The notes below the pieces were generated by a model that ran no database searches, was not told the DNA's origin, and saw only the letters and a program-made list of their open reading frames with translations. From an uncultured Clostridia bacterium (lineage in GTDB: Bacteria; Bacillota; Clostridia; TANB77; CAG-508), in NCBI GenBank assembly GCA_947625895.1, contig CANQPZ010000005.1, positions 1 to 52,629 of the forward strand: a stretch of 52,629 bases of DNA. Reading direction: 5' to 3'. Numbering within the stretch: position 1 is the first letter of the stretch; every line of letters begins with the position of its first letter. A program made the position numbers and the translations under genes. Shown in pieces: positions 44,601 through 52,629 of this stretch.

Positions 44601-46783
44601 TTAATTATACTGTTAAAATTACAAACGTTGGTAGATCTGATGTTGAAAATGTTGTAGTAAATAGCAAAATTCCTGAAGGAACAACTTATGTTGAAAATGG
44701 TGAATTACAGCCAGATAGGAAAGTACTTCAAATAAATGTTGATAAAATTGAACCAGGAAAAACTGTTGAAACAACTTATGAAGTTGAAGTAAATGATATA
44801 GTTGATGGTCAGGCAGAAATTGAAAGTGATAATGAAGTTATTGCTGATGGACTAGAAGAACCAATTAAATCTGAAGATGAAAATTTACAAGTTGATTCTG
44901 CTCAGGTAAAAATAAGAGTATTAGATACGAAATCAAATAAAAATGTTCAACAAGGATATGAAACAGAATTGATCACTTATGTTACAAATTTAACAGAACA
45001 GGATTTAACAAATTGTGACATTGTTCAAAAAATTCCAGATGGTATGGAAGTTCTAGAAGTAAAGGGTAATGGATTTTATGACGAAAACGAAAAATCTATT
45101 AAATGGCATGCAGATAAGATAAATGAATCTAAAATGTTTGTAGTAAAGGTAAGAATTGGCAATGTAGGAGAAGATGGAAAGATTTTATCTACAATGTCTA
45201 CAATAACAGCGGATAATTTAGAAACTTCATATAAATCTAATGAACTTGTTTGTACTTACGTAAGTCCAAATCTTGAATATGAATCTTTTACAGATAAAGA
45301 CAATAGATATCTTCAAGAAGGAGAAGAAATTAAATACACATTAAGAATTACTAATAATGGTAAGGGTGATGCTTATAAGGTATTAGTACAAAATACTCTA
45401 CCTGAAGAATATAGAGTAGCATCTGTTCTTTGCAAAAAAGCAAATGAAAGTTATTCGGCTCTTGCTACTAATAATCTTTCTGCTGATGTTAGTGTAAAAT
45501 CAGGAGAAACGATCGAAATAGTTGCAAGTTGTATTGTTGACGATTTATCAAATTCAGTCCAAGAGAAAATGGTTTCTAATGGTTGGACAGTTTCTGGAGA
45601 ATATATTGAAACTGTAAAATCACCTATTATAGAAAATATCTTAATGAAAAATGAAGAAAACGATGATTCTACTACTGATACTGAAGAAGAATATTCTTTA
45701 AACATAAATGAAACTGAGGTTGAAAGAGAGCAAGTTCAAGTAAATCAATCTGTAAGTTCTGAAAATAATATTGTTGAAGAAGAACAAGTAGTTCAAAATA
45801 ATAAAATTATAGGTGTAGCATTTGAAGATGCAAATAAAAATGGTCAGAGAGATGATGATGAATCTGGAATGGCTAATGTTGTTGTAAAATTGTGTGATGC
45901 TGAAACTCAAGATATTGTTAGTCAAACAGTTACTAATGCTGCCGGTGAATATTTCATAGAAAATGTTCCTAATGGTGAATATTATATAAAATTTGAATAT
46001 GATACTCAAAAATATCAATTAACTGAATACAAAAAACATGGTGTAACATCAGATAGAAATTCTGATGCAATAACATCAAATTATAAGGCAGTTACAGATA
46101 AGATAAGTATTAATGGAAATAGTGTATCAGATATTGATATAGGATTAATTAATGCAGGAATATTTGATTTATCTTTAGATGTAAATATTAATAAAGTTAC
46201 AGTTCAGGATGATGAAGAAACAAATACATATACAATGGAAAATTCAAAACTTGCTAAAGTTGATATTAATCCAAAGAATGTAGTTTCATCAGATATATAT
46301 GTTGAATATACATTAACAATAGCAAATAAAGGTGAAATAGCAGGATATGCAAAACGTATAGTTGATTATATACCATCTGAATTTGAATTAGACTCAACAT
46401 TAAATCCTAATTGGTATTTAGCTGCAGATGGATATATATATAACCAAGAATTAGAAAATGATATGATTAATCCTGGTGAAACAAGAACAGTTAAATTAGT
46501 TTTAACAAAACAAATGACAGAAGACTCAAATGGAATTATAAATAATACATTTGAAATTGCTCAAAGCTATAATGAATATGCAATTGCAGATATAGATTCA
46601 GCAGTAGGTAATCAGGCTGAAGGCGAAGATGATATGAGTAAAGCAGATATCATTATTGGTATTCAAACTGGTGGAAGTATGATTAATATAATGATTATTA
46701 GTACTACTCTGATAACATTACTGATTGCTCTGTATGTAGTCAAAATCTATGTGGATAAGAAAAATAAGGAGGTGATAGTATGA
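41603..46783 (+). CDS. Giant secreted surface protein with DUF11 and SdrD-B-like repeats
   Basis: 1726 residues. A signal peptide (about 1-38, ending VSFAAEED) is followed by a Glu/Gln-rich linker (about 40-125) and a long beta-rich adhesin-like region (about 130-970). DUF11-type domains follow near 977-1085 (YTVKITNVGRSDVENVVV), 1099-1210, 1224-1330 (KYTLRITNNGKGDAYKVLV) and 1519-1650. One SdrD-B/Cna-B-like domain lies near 1401-1470 (GVAFEDANKNGQRDDDESGM with the Ca-binding-type Asp run, later GEYFIENVPNGEYYIKFEY). The C terminus is one membrane helix (about 1692-1713) and a short basic tail; there is no LPXTG. It is thus probably held in the membrane and extended through the wall. The stop overlaps the start of the next giant gene (ATGA), so the two are translationally coupled. 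Confidence 0.85.
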   Translation: MQKTKKLKEKIVAGLIAFAMMFSNFATLGTALVSFAAEEDITYSAQFVLISDNQANEDDLAEEGSEQTQENELNGEQQQEESQLEGTNQEAEMESRSEAAEENTDEPEQEENLPEEQPKEETEPQNNNIEDYAIEITLGAKGQGYLKNSKIEIKDLENQIFKLRDDTILNEYIQSIEENKIKVKQINSGTEVKIYIPIELKREDSIDINKLQSGVDIELLATYVDKDGNEEIITKSQKPVFDVNNSINLIVDSNVEKCIPYVKDGANEALIQLKVEAYLEGDQTLPIKDTQIEVPIPQSEGTTISNVSVSAINTAYTNGLSGTDSIFTVENWNYQDGKVTISVDNVEKDGKYLMSNGKDEYIITYTYSNYQDLSSNLLQSTVSAKSNIFTSNGTAEISNSRDKEYNLSEANSNIITYQVTRKTQEMSKGYLYANANSDQAEYELEFENALNINISRTDLVGSVEVREADEYFVDADGNRYATATSDGNNSYYKSIKLNKDNLNSIIGENGNFEILLEDGTSLIQLTKDTEDDGDGYITVTFGENRINKIIFKVNNPEGEGILNVGWVKAVDKTTYGKIDLSLFRSLNNDYVGTAQLTEGLTSDIGETSVSTELLDTTTNATVSLSRNELSTLVRNDDVQVSISLNNASPMSDMYKNPVFELTFPREIQNVEITDINLLYGDNQLETTNIETLRNSNNQVVVRITLQGAQSRYLLGDQEKGSQIILNTNITFDMYSSSKDTALVMNYYNEDATNYAISSDWNMISEPSSNMINPRQGTYDTSVKIVAPEGFVNAQMITGYKGDESVISVNQGLKEARINAFANAKTAEMRMILINNTDEEMNDFHILGRTIFEGNKSIIDDEDLGTNMTAPMLSEIAYDSTFNTTVYYSENGDATDKLDDPTNGWTETPEDMSLVKSYLIVIDDTVKVGDILLFSYNFEIPEGLENNINLAGTFGTYYTGTKTVGIGEPDKVVLTTGEAPELNVETVTDVDKDSVVEGQHINYTVKITNVGRSDVENVVVNSKIPEGTTYVENGELQPDRKVLQINVDKIEPGKTVETTYEVEVNDIVDGQAEIESDNEVIADGLEEPIKSEDENLQVDSAQVKIRVLDTKSNKNVQQGYETELITYVTNLTEQDLTNCDIVQKIPDGMEVLEVKGNGFYDENEKSIKWHADKINESKMFVVKVRIGNVGEDGKILSTMSTITADNLETSYKSNELVCTYVSPNLEYESFTDKDNRYLQEGEEIKYTLRITNNGKGDAYKVLVQNTLPEEYRVASVLCKKANESYSALATNNLSADVSVKSGETIEIVASCIVDDLSNSVQEKMVSNGWTVSGEYIETVKSPIIENILMKNEENDDSTTDTEEEYSLNINETEVEREQVQVNQSVSSENNIVEEEQVVQNNKIIGVAFEDANKNGQRDDDESGMANVVVKLCDAETQDIVSQTVTNAAGEYFIENVPNGEYYIKFEYDTQKYQLTEYKKHGVTSDRNSDAITSNYKAVTDKISINGNSVSDIDIGLINAGIFDLSLDVNINKVTVQDDEETNTYTMENSKLAKVDINPKNVVSSDIYVEYTLTIANKGEIAGYAKRIVDYIPSEFELDSTLNPNWYLAADGYIYNQELENDMINPGETRTVKLVLTKQMTEDSNGIINNTFEIAQSYNEYAIADIDSAVGNQAEGEDDMSKADIIIGIQTGGSMINIMIISTTLITLLIALYVVKIYVDKKNKEVIV

Positions 46784-49700
46784 AAAATAAAGTAAAAACA
46801 ATTGTTAAAACAACAATTTTGATAATATTCATACTATTGCTAACAATTCTTATTTATTCAAAGATGACAAAACAAAAAGTATTTGCGTTAACAGCTGGAG
46901 AAGCAACTCAACAATCACATAATTATCCAATTAAAGATAAGGAATGGAGAGAAAAAAGATCGTTATTAGGGGATGATGTAATTGTCGCTTCATATGAACC
47001 TGATGGAACATATGAACCAGCCAAATCATTAAGAGACGTTCTTCCAACAGAAACTATAAATGGTGAAGATTATGTAGTTGTTACAGCCGGTGATTTACAT
47101 AGAATAAAAAGTTTATTCTGTTGTGCCAAGGGTAGGGCTTTATCTACAGGTTATTTCCAATTGGTGGAAACAAGACAATGTACACCTCAAGAAGCTTGGG
47201 TTTTAGCTGAATATCAAAATAATACATATGGTTCATATGAAAGTTTTACTGCTACAAGTACAGATGTTACTGATGCAGTTTTTGATGCATTGATGGCAGG
47301 TAAAGCTAGAGCTGTAGATAGCATTGTCGTTGGTACTGAAGAGTTTTTTGTATATGAATATGGTGGAGTCGGTGAAGAAAATTTTGCATATTATAATTAT
47401 AATGATGATAAATTCTATGCTGTTAATGCAGAATCTGGATCTGGATACAGTTATGTACAAAAAGCATGGTGGTATGTAAAGAGTGGTGATGTAGGAGAGG
47501 ATTCAACAAGCATAGGTCCAACTCCATTTGCATTAGAGGCTATAGCTTTTCAAAGCTATGTTAAAGATATTAATGGAACTGATGAATTTAAATTGACTGA
47601 TGATGGATATTTTGTAATCGACTACAAAGTTTCAAGCACACCTGATAATAAATCAAATATGGATGTTACATTTAATGCTGAAACAAATAAATATTTGGTA
47701 GGACCTTTAACTGTTAATTATCCTAGATATGTTACACATCAAGAAGGTAGAGAAAAAGTAGAGTTTTGTGGTATTTCTTCAACAAAGTTAACTGGAACAG
47801 ATTTTGAAGGAAATGAACTTCTTGATGGAGATGGAAATACTGTATTTAAATTAGGTGAAAATTACAAACTTGTATTTAAATCTGAAGATGATCATAAAAG
47901 TCGTTTTGAACCAGTAGATTATTATGCTGATTATGATGTTAGTAGTGGAACAGGAACTACAATATCAGATTATGCAAAAAATTATCCTGCACCAGGTGAA
48001 ACTTTCTACATTGAAGTTGATTATCTAGATGATTTAGCTAAAATTAAAAGTTTTAAAATGCAATTCTTCTATAAAACAGCTTGTGGACAATATGAATATT
48101 GGGAAGGTACTACTAGACCGAAAGAAGAGGAAGATGATCCAGAACCTACAAAACAACAGGCACAGGCAAAAGCTATAGGAAATCATAAAGTTATTGATGT
48201 TGATGGTGATGTAGGAACTGCAGAATACGGTAGTGGTAATAGAGCTAGACAAGCACCTGAATTAGAATTCTTCACATTTGGAGAGCTTGACTTAACAACA
48301 AGACTTTCTGGAAAAGTTTGGATTGATCATGATGAAGCTAAAGACCAGAGTACAGGAACTTTAGGAGTTTACGATGGAATAGATACACCAGCACCTAAAA
48401 ACAGTGTTGAAATTAAAGTTTGGAAAGTTACATATAGAAAAAATGGAAGTAACTTAGAAGAAGAAGAAAGAGAATTAGCTATTGCATTTAAAGATAATAG
48501 TGAATTAGATTTTACTAATAAAAGATTATTTATAGATGATAGAGGTCAATATAAAATTGACCAAATCCAAGTACCAAGTTATGAAGGATTAGATACATCT
48601 AAATATACAATATCATATGATGTTGAGTTTATATATGATGGACAGACTTATGAAGCTACTGAATTCTTTAAATCTTCGGGAAAAGATAGTGTAAAAGATA
48701 AACTGAGTGCATTTAAGAAGACGAAGACTCAAACACAAGGCGCAGCTAAAGATTATGTGGCCTATGTAAACGATTCTTATATTGTTGAAAATGCAGAAGA
48801 AAGAAAAGCATTTGATAGTTACTTTACAGAAGTATATGGTGATAAATCAGTTGATAAGACTACAGGTAAAACTCTGGGTAAAGCAACGGGTGGTAAAAAT
48901 ATAGGTGTATATTTGGATGATATGTTAACTGATAATTCTAATCCAGATGCGAGTGGCGAAACTACTCTAGAATATGATTCAGATTTTATAGTAAGAACAA
49001 ATAATGGAGAGCTTAATACAGTTCAACAAGCTGCTCAAGCAACTGGAAATGATACTTATGGAAAACTATCATCAAACTTGATTACTCATGATGAAAATGG
49101 ATACATTAAGGAACAATATAGATTTGCATCACGTACATCTGAATCAGGATTATTGTTACCATATGAAACAAAATATCATCCTGAAGTAGGAAATTACAAT
49201 AATATAAAAGTTTTCGGTACAGTATATAAACCAATAGATGAATACTTTAATCAAATAAATTTAGGTTTATTACAAAGATATGAAACAGATATAAGTGTAC
49301 AAAAAGACTTATATACTGGAAAGGTTGTTGTAAACAAACAGGAAACTACATATAAATTTGATAGTTTAGCACCACTTACTGAAGATGCATTAAGACAACA
49401 ATTAGACCTAACATATAGAGAACAAACTTATAAAGTTGATTTATATAATTCTGACTATTATTATAGATCAAGTGTTTACGATTCAGCTACTATTGATAAC
49501 TATACAAGAGAAATACTTAGAGAATATAAGGAAGATACAGAATTAAGATTGTTTGTTACTTATAAAATTAGACTATATAACGGATCAGAACACACTAATG
49601 TATCTTTAAATGAATTTACAGATTATTATGATAAAACATTTACTTTAGTAAATGACGAGCCTGTTAGGGACGATATTCTGGATAATAATGGTGATGCTTC

Positions 49701-52629
49701 TAGTAGCAATAAAATTATTGCGGAAACACCTTATTATAGAAAGTTAAAACCATCTGATGAAGATACACCTGTTAATGACAGAACAGAACTTTATAGGTTT
49801 AACAAGGAAGAAGATTTAAAAGCTTCACAAATAGTTAAAGACTCTTCTGGTCAACCTATTACAGGTGAATTGAAATTTGATTATAAGAATAATAATGGAG
49901 ATGCTCTAACAACAGAAAATAGAGAATTCAAATGTGCAACATCAGATGATTTAAATGCTTTGAATGGAAACAAAACTGCTTTAAATGATAAATTAACACT
50001 TACACCAGGTCAAGCAATGGAAGTATTTGTTACATATGAAGTCGATAGAGAAGGATTTGAGAGAGCAGGTAACGAAAATTATGAAGTACAAAACGAAAGA
50101 GAAAGTCTACTAGGTAAAAAATGTAATATTGCTGAATTAACAAGATTCTCAACAACATATACAGAAGAGTCTGTCGCAAGACATAAGACAACAAGATATT
50201 CAGTAGGACAAATTTCTGGTAGAGTTGATAGAAACTCTGCACCTGATAACATTAATTTAGCAGATACAAATAGAGATAATGTTGATATAAGATACTTTGA
50301 AGACGATACGGAATCAGCACCGGTATTAAAAGTTGGACTTAAGACGGGAGATCCAAGAACAATTGACGGTGTCGTTTGGGAGGATTCTAGATCTAAAGAT
50401 GGAGCTGGAAATGACTTACCATATGGAGATGGAACTTATACAGATGGAGAAACAGTAATTCCAAATGTTGATGTTACTTTAGTTGAAAAAATTAAAATAA
50501 ATCCAAATGACCTTCCTAGTGCAACATTAGATCAGTTAGATTATGAATTTGAATATGTATGGCCTGATATTAATAGTGTTGGAGATGCTGAATTTACGGC
50601 AAGAGTAAAAACAAATGATCAAGGTAAGTATGAGTTTAAAAACTTTGTTGCTGGATTATATGTAGTCAGATTTGAGTATGGTAATTCAGAAGAAACATTA
50701 AAATATAATGGTCAGGATTATAAGAATACATCATATCAAACAGGAATGACAAATGCCGAAGTTACTGATGAAACTCGTACAAATGGTTCAATTGTTACAA
50801 ATATTGATAATGCTGGAAATCCAAAAGAACTTGGTGATTATGAACATCCAGGAACACTTAATAATGAATGGCATGATTTAAGTAGTAATCAAAATGCAAG
50901 AGTCCTAGAAGCAACAAGGGTATCTGATGTTAGAGATTATGAACCTAGAAGAATGAAAGTAAATACTTATTCAAGAACAATTACAAATAAAAATGCTGAA
51001 GTTTTAGCTGCTTATGTTGATGACAATGATAAGAATTTAACAGATGAATATAAAGATATACTAGAAGGAAATAAAGATGAATTAATTGAATATACATCAA
51101 TGGTAGCTAATACAGCAAAATTGAATGTTGAAGTTGAAAAACAAGATACAATAGCATATAAGACAATTGAAACAACTCAAGGTGATCAACAAAATAATCG
51201 TATTAGTGGACTTGATGGTGAGGGAACATCACATTCATATAATATAGTTAATATAGACTTTGGTTTGGTAAGAAGACCAGAAACAATAATTAATGTTAGA
51301 AAAGAAATTAATACTTTAACATTATCTAAGAATGATGGATCAGAGCCAGTACTTTCAATTAATTTTGATGAAAATGGCGATATAGATGATGCAAGTGGAA
51401 AAGTAAGTGCTAATATTAATAAGATAACTGAAATTAAGAAAGAAAACTTAAATGATGATAGTCAAGGCTTCAAATATGTAGCAATTGAAGCAACTTTCTT
51501 AAAAGGATTAACAGTACAAATAACTTATAGAATTACTGTTGAAAATAATTCTGAAATAGATTATGTAGGAAATCAACTAGCAACTTTCAAGAATATGGGA
51601 ATTTTATATGAGCTTGTTTCTAATTATGAAAAAGGAGAACAATTTGCTACAGGTGAAGGAATTGTTTATGGAACATACTTAGGATTAAACTACTATACAA
51701 ATAATTGTTATACTGGAGAAATTGAATCTAATAATGCACAATCAAAATATGGAAGTAACTATGATGATGTAATTGTTAAGACAACAATTGATCAGTTAAT
51801 AGACTATGTTGATAATGATTTAACTATAGATAAATCAAAATCAGAGGCTGGTATTATAAATAACTATTGGCAAGATTCATCAACAGATGATAGAACAAAT
51901 AAATTATCACAAGTTGCTTATGTAAAAGATGCAAGTGGAAACTATACAAAAGTTGATACAGCATTAGTTGATAATAAAGAAAGAACTTATTATGATGAAG
52001 AGGGAACTGGAACTGATAAAGTAGTAAGAAATAATTTAGTATTATCATCAAATAGCAATATGGAGAAAAATGCAACTTTAGTATTTAACAAGACAAAGGT
52101 TGATAAAAATAAAGTACCTGAATTTACGGCTGTAGATGGTGATAAAATGGTACCTGTTCTAGAGCCAGTAACATTAACTGATGTTTATACATCAAAAGAT
52201 AGTGTATTAAGTAATAAAAAATCTGATGAAAATGAAACATTAACAATAGAATTAGAACCGGGTCAAAAAACAGAAACTTTTGTATCTACATCAGCACAGG
52301 CTAATGAAGAAGGTATAAACAGTATGAACTATGACAACTTAGTTGAAATAGTTATGTACAGTAACCCAGTAGGTAGAAGAGATACAGAAGCAATACCGGG
52401 TAATGCTAATATGATAGCTAAACAATTATCATTTGATAGAGCTTCATATAATTACGATTATGTAAATAAAAAATATCTACCAAAGAATGTCACAGTTGCA
52501 GGTGCTACAGGAGATATGACTATAGAAACAGAAAGAGATGCGTTTGCACCAAGAGATACAGTTACATTCTCTGAACCAACAGGTTTAAGCTTAAGAGCTG
52601 AGAACGTAAATAAGATTGTAAGAATTATA
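46780..52629 (+). CDS. Second giant secreted SdrD-B-like protein, truncated by the window edge
   Basis: Open for 1950 codons with no stop, so at least 1950 residues. The start at 46780 overlaps the previous stop (ATGA) and has a near-perfect AAGGAGGTGAT site four bases upstream. The N terminus is a signal peptide or anchor (IVKTTILIIFILLLTILIYS, then KVFALTAGEA). SdrD-B/Cna-B-like modules are near residue 510 (LSGKVWIDHDEAKD) and near 1194 (IDGVVWEDSRSKDGAGND, ending in YEFKNFVAGLYVVRFEYG). The remainder is beta-rich and acidic, with two short Cys-containing stretches (LFCCAKG near 110, TACGQYEYW near 430). The C-terminal anchor is outside the window. Likely a partner of the preceding protein at the cell surface; function unknown. 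Confidence 0.82.
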   Translation, partial: MKNKVKTIVKTTILIIFILLLTILIYSKMTKQKVFALTAGEATQQSHNYPIKDKEWREKRSLLGDDVIVASYEPDGTYEPAKSLRDVLPTETINGEDYVVVTAGDLHRIKSLFCCAKGRALSTGYFQLVETRQCTPQEAWVLAEYQNNTYGSYESFTATSTDVTDAVFDALMAGKARAVDSIVVGTEEFFVYEYGGVGEENFAYYNYNDDKFYAVNAESGSGYSYVQKAWWYVKSGDVGEDSTSIGPTPFALEAIAFQSYVKDINGTDEFKLTDDGYFVIDYKVSSTPDNKSNMDVTFNAETNKYLVGPLTVNYPRYVTHQEGREKVEFCGISSTKLTGTDFEGNELLDGDGNTVFKLGENYKLVFKSEDDHKSRFEPVDYYADYDVSSGTGTTISDYAKNYPAPGETFYIEVDYLDDLAKIKSFKMQFFYKTACGQYEYWEGTTRPKEEEDDPEPTKQQAQAKAIGNHKVIDVDGDVGTAEYGSGNRARQAPELEFFTFGELDLTTRLSGKVWIDHDEAKDQSTGTLGVYDGIDTPAPKNSVEIKVWKVTYRKNGSNLEEEERELAIAFKDNSELDFTNKRLFIDDRGQYKIDQIQVPSYEGLDTSKYTISYDVEFIYDGQTYEATEFFKSSGKDSVKDKLSAFKKTKTQTQGAAKDYVAYVNDSYIVENAEERKAFDSYFTEVYGDKSVDKTTGKTLGKATGGKNIGVYLDDMLTDNSNPDASGETTLEYDSDFIVRTNNGELNTVQQAAQATGNDTYGKLSSNLITHDENGYIKEQYRFASRTSESGLLLPYETKYHPEVGNYNNIKVFGTVYKPIDEYFNQINLGLLQRYETDISVQKDLYTGKVVVNKQETTYKFDSLAPLTEDALRQQLDLTYREQTYKVDLYNSDYYYRSSVYDSATIDNYTREILREYKEDTELRLFVTYKIRLYNGSEHTNVSLNEFTDYYDKTFTLVNDEPVRDDILDNNGDASSSNKIIAETPYYRKLKPSDEDTPVNDRTELYRFNKEEDLKASQIVKDSSGQPITGELKFDYKNNNGDALTTENREFKCATSDDLNALNGNKTALNDKLTLTPGQAMEVFVTYEVDREGFERAGNENYEVQNERESLLGKKCNIAELTRFSTTYTEESVARHKTTRYSVGQISGRVDRNSAPDNINLADTNRDNVDIRYFEDDTESAPVLKVGLKTGDPRTIDGVVWEDSRSKDGAGNDLPYGDGTYTDGETVIPNVDVTLVEKIKINPNDLPSATLDQLDYEFEYVWPDINSVGDAEFTARVKTNDQGKYEFKNFVAGLYVVRFEYGNSEETLKYNGQDYKNTSYQTGMTNAEVTDETRTNGSIVTNIDNAGNPKELGDYEHPGTLNNEWHDLSSNQNARVLEATRVSDVRDYEPRRMKVNTYSRTITNKNAEVLAAYVDDNDKNLTDEYKDILEGNKDELIEYTSMVANTAKLNVEVEKQDTIAYKTIETTQGDQQNNRISGLDGEGTSHSYNIVNIDFGLVRRPETIINVRKEINTLTLSKNDGSEPVLSINFDENGDIDDASGKVSANINKITEIKKENLNDDSQGFKYVAIEATFLKGLTVQITYRITVENNSEIDYVGNQLATFKNMGILYELVSNYEKGEQFATGEGIVYGTYLGLNYYTNNCYTGEIESNNAQSKYGSNYDDVIVKTTIDQLIDYVDNDLTIDKSKSEAGIINNYWQDSSTDDRTNKLSQVAYVKDASGNYTKVDTALVDNKERTYYDEEGTGTDKVVRNNLVLSSNSNMEKNATLVFNKTKVDKNKVPEFTAVDGDKMVPVLEPVTLTDVYTSKDSVLSNKKSDENETLTIELEPGQKTETFVSTSAQANEEGINSMNYDNLVEIVMYSNPVGRRDTEAIPGNANMIAKQLSFDRASYNYDYVNKKYLPKNVTVAGATGDMTIETERDAFAPRDTVTFSEPTGLSLRAENVNKIVRII

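Overview
The window reads as chromosome of a very AT-rich, endospore-forming member of the Clostridia (low-GC Firmicutes), probably an uncultured lineage; I cannot name a genus. The grounds are the sporulation set (spoIIE, spoIIR, spmA/spmB, gerM-like, cwlD-like, cotF-like), the abrB-rsmI-trmN6 and mreBCD-mrdA-minC neighbourhoods, strong GGAGG ribosome binding sites, TTG starts and standard stop codons. No rRNA, tRNA, CRISPR array, phage or insertion sequence was recognised.

Layout. 1-2591 is a gene-free, almost pure A/T block with two low-complexity repeat arrays. 2592-7004 (minus) is a 2-hydroxyacyl-CoA dehydratase activase-like gene split by one extra base. 7113-11021 holds gerM, a small antisense ORF, a frameshifted trmN6, rsmI, abrB (minus) and spmAB. 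11011-13841 (minus) holds walJ, murA and spoIIR. 14029-17552 holds an unknown gene and a fused sugar-nucleotide enzyme (UDP-sugar pyrophosphorylase plus phosphohexomutase). 17790-24341 holds spoIIE, a WG-repeat membrane protein, a tail-anchored unknown, acpS and cwlD. 24376-30735 holds an HD-GYP gene (minus), smc, rpiB and a wecA/tagO-type glycosyltransferase. 30771-32428 (minus) is a spore-associated set: an M14 endopeptidase and two CotF-like coat proteins. 32680-40372 holds an M23 peptidase, then the shape and division operon DUF4321-radC-mreB-mreC-mreD-mrdA-minC. 40369-41131 (minus) is a run of three small genes. 41603 to the window end is a translationally coupled pair of giant secreted proteins with SdrD/DUF11-like repeats; the second runs off the edge.

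Together the genes mostly serve cell-envelope growth (MurA, WecA, MreBCD, PBP2, M23), sporulation (compartment signalling by SpoIIE/SpoIIR, cortex and coat by CwlD/SpmAB/CotF/M14) and chromosome upkeep (SMC, RadC). The least ordinary items are the fused UDP-sugar enzyme, the giant surface-protein operon, minC without minD/minE, + strand terminators lying inside convergent minus-strand genes, and the A/T repeat desert. Two single-base frameshifts in otherwise well-conserved genes may be sequencing errors and should be checked before being taken as biology.
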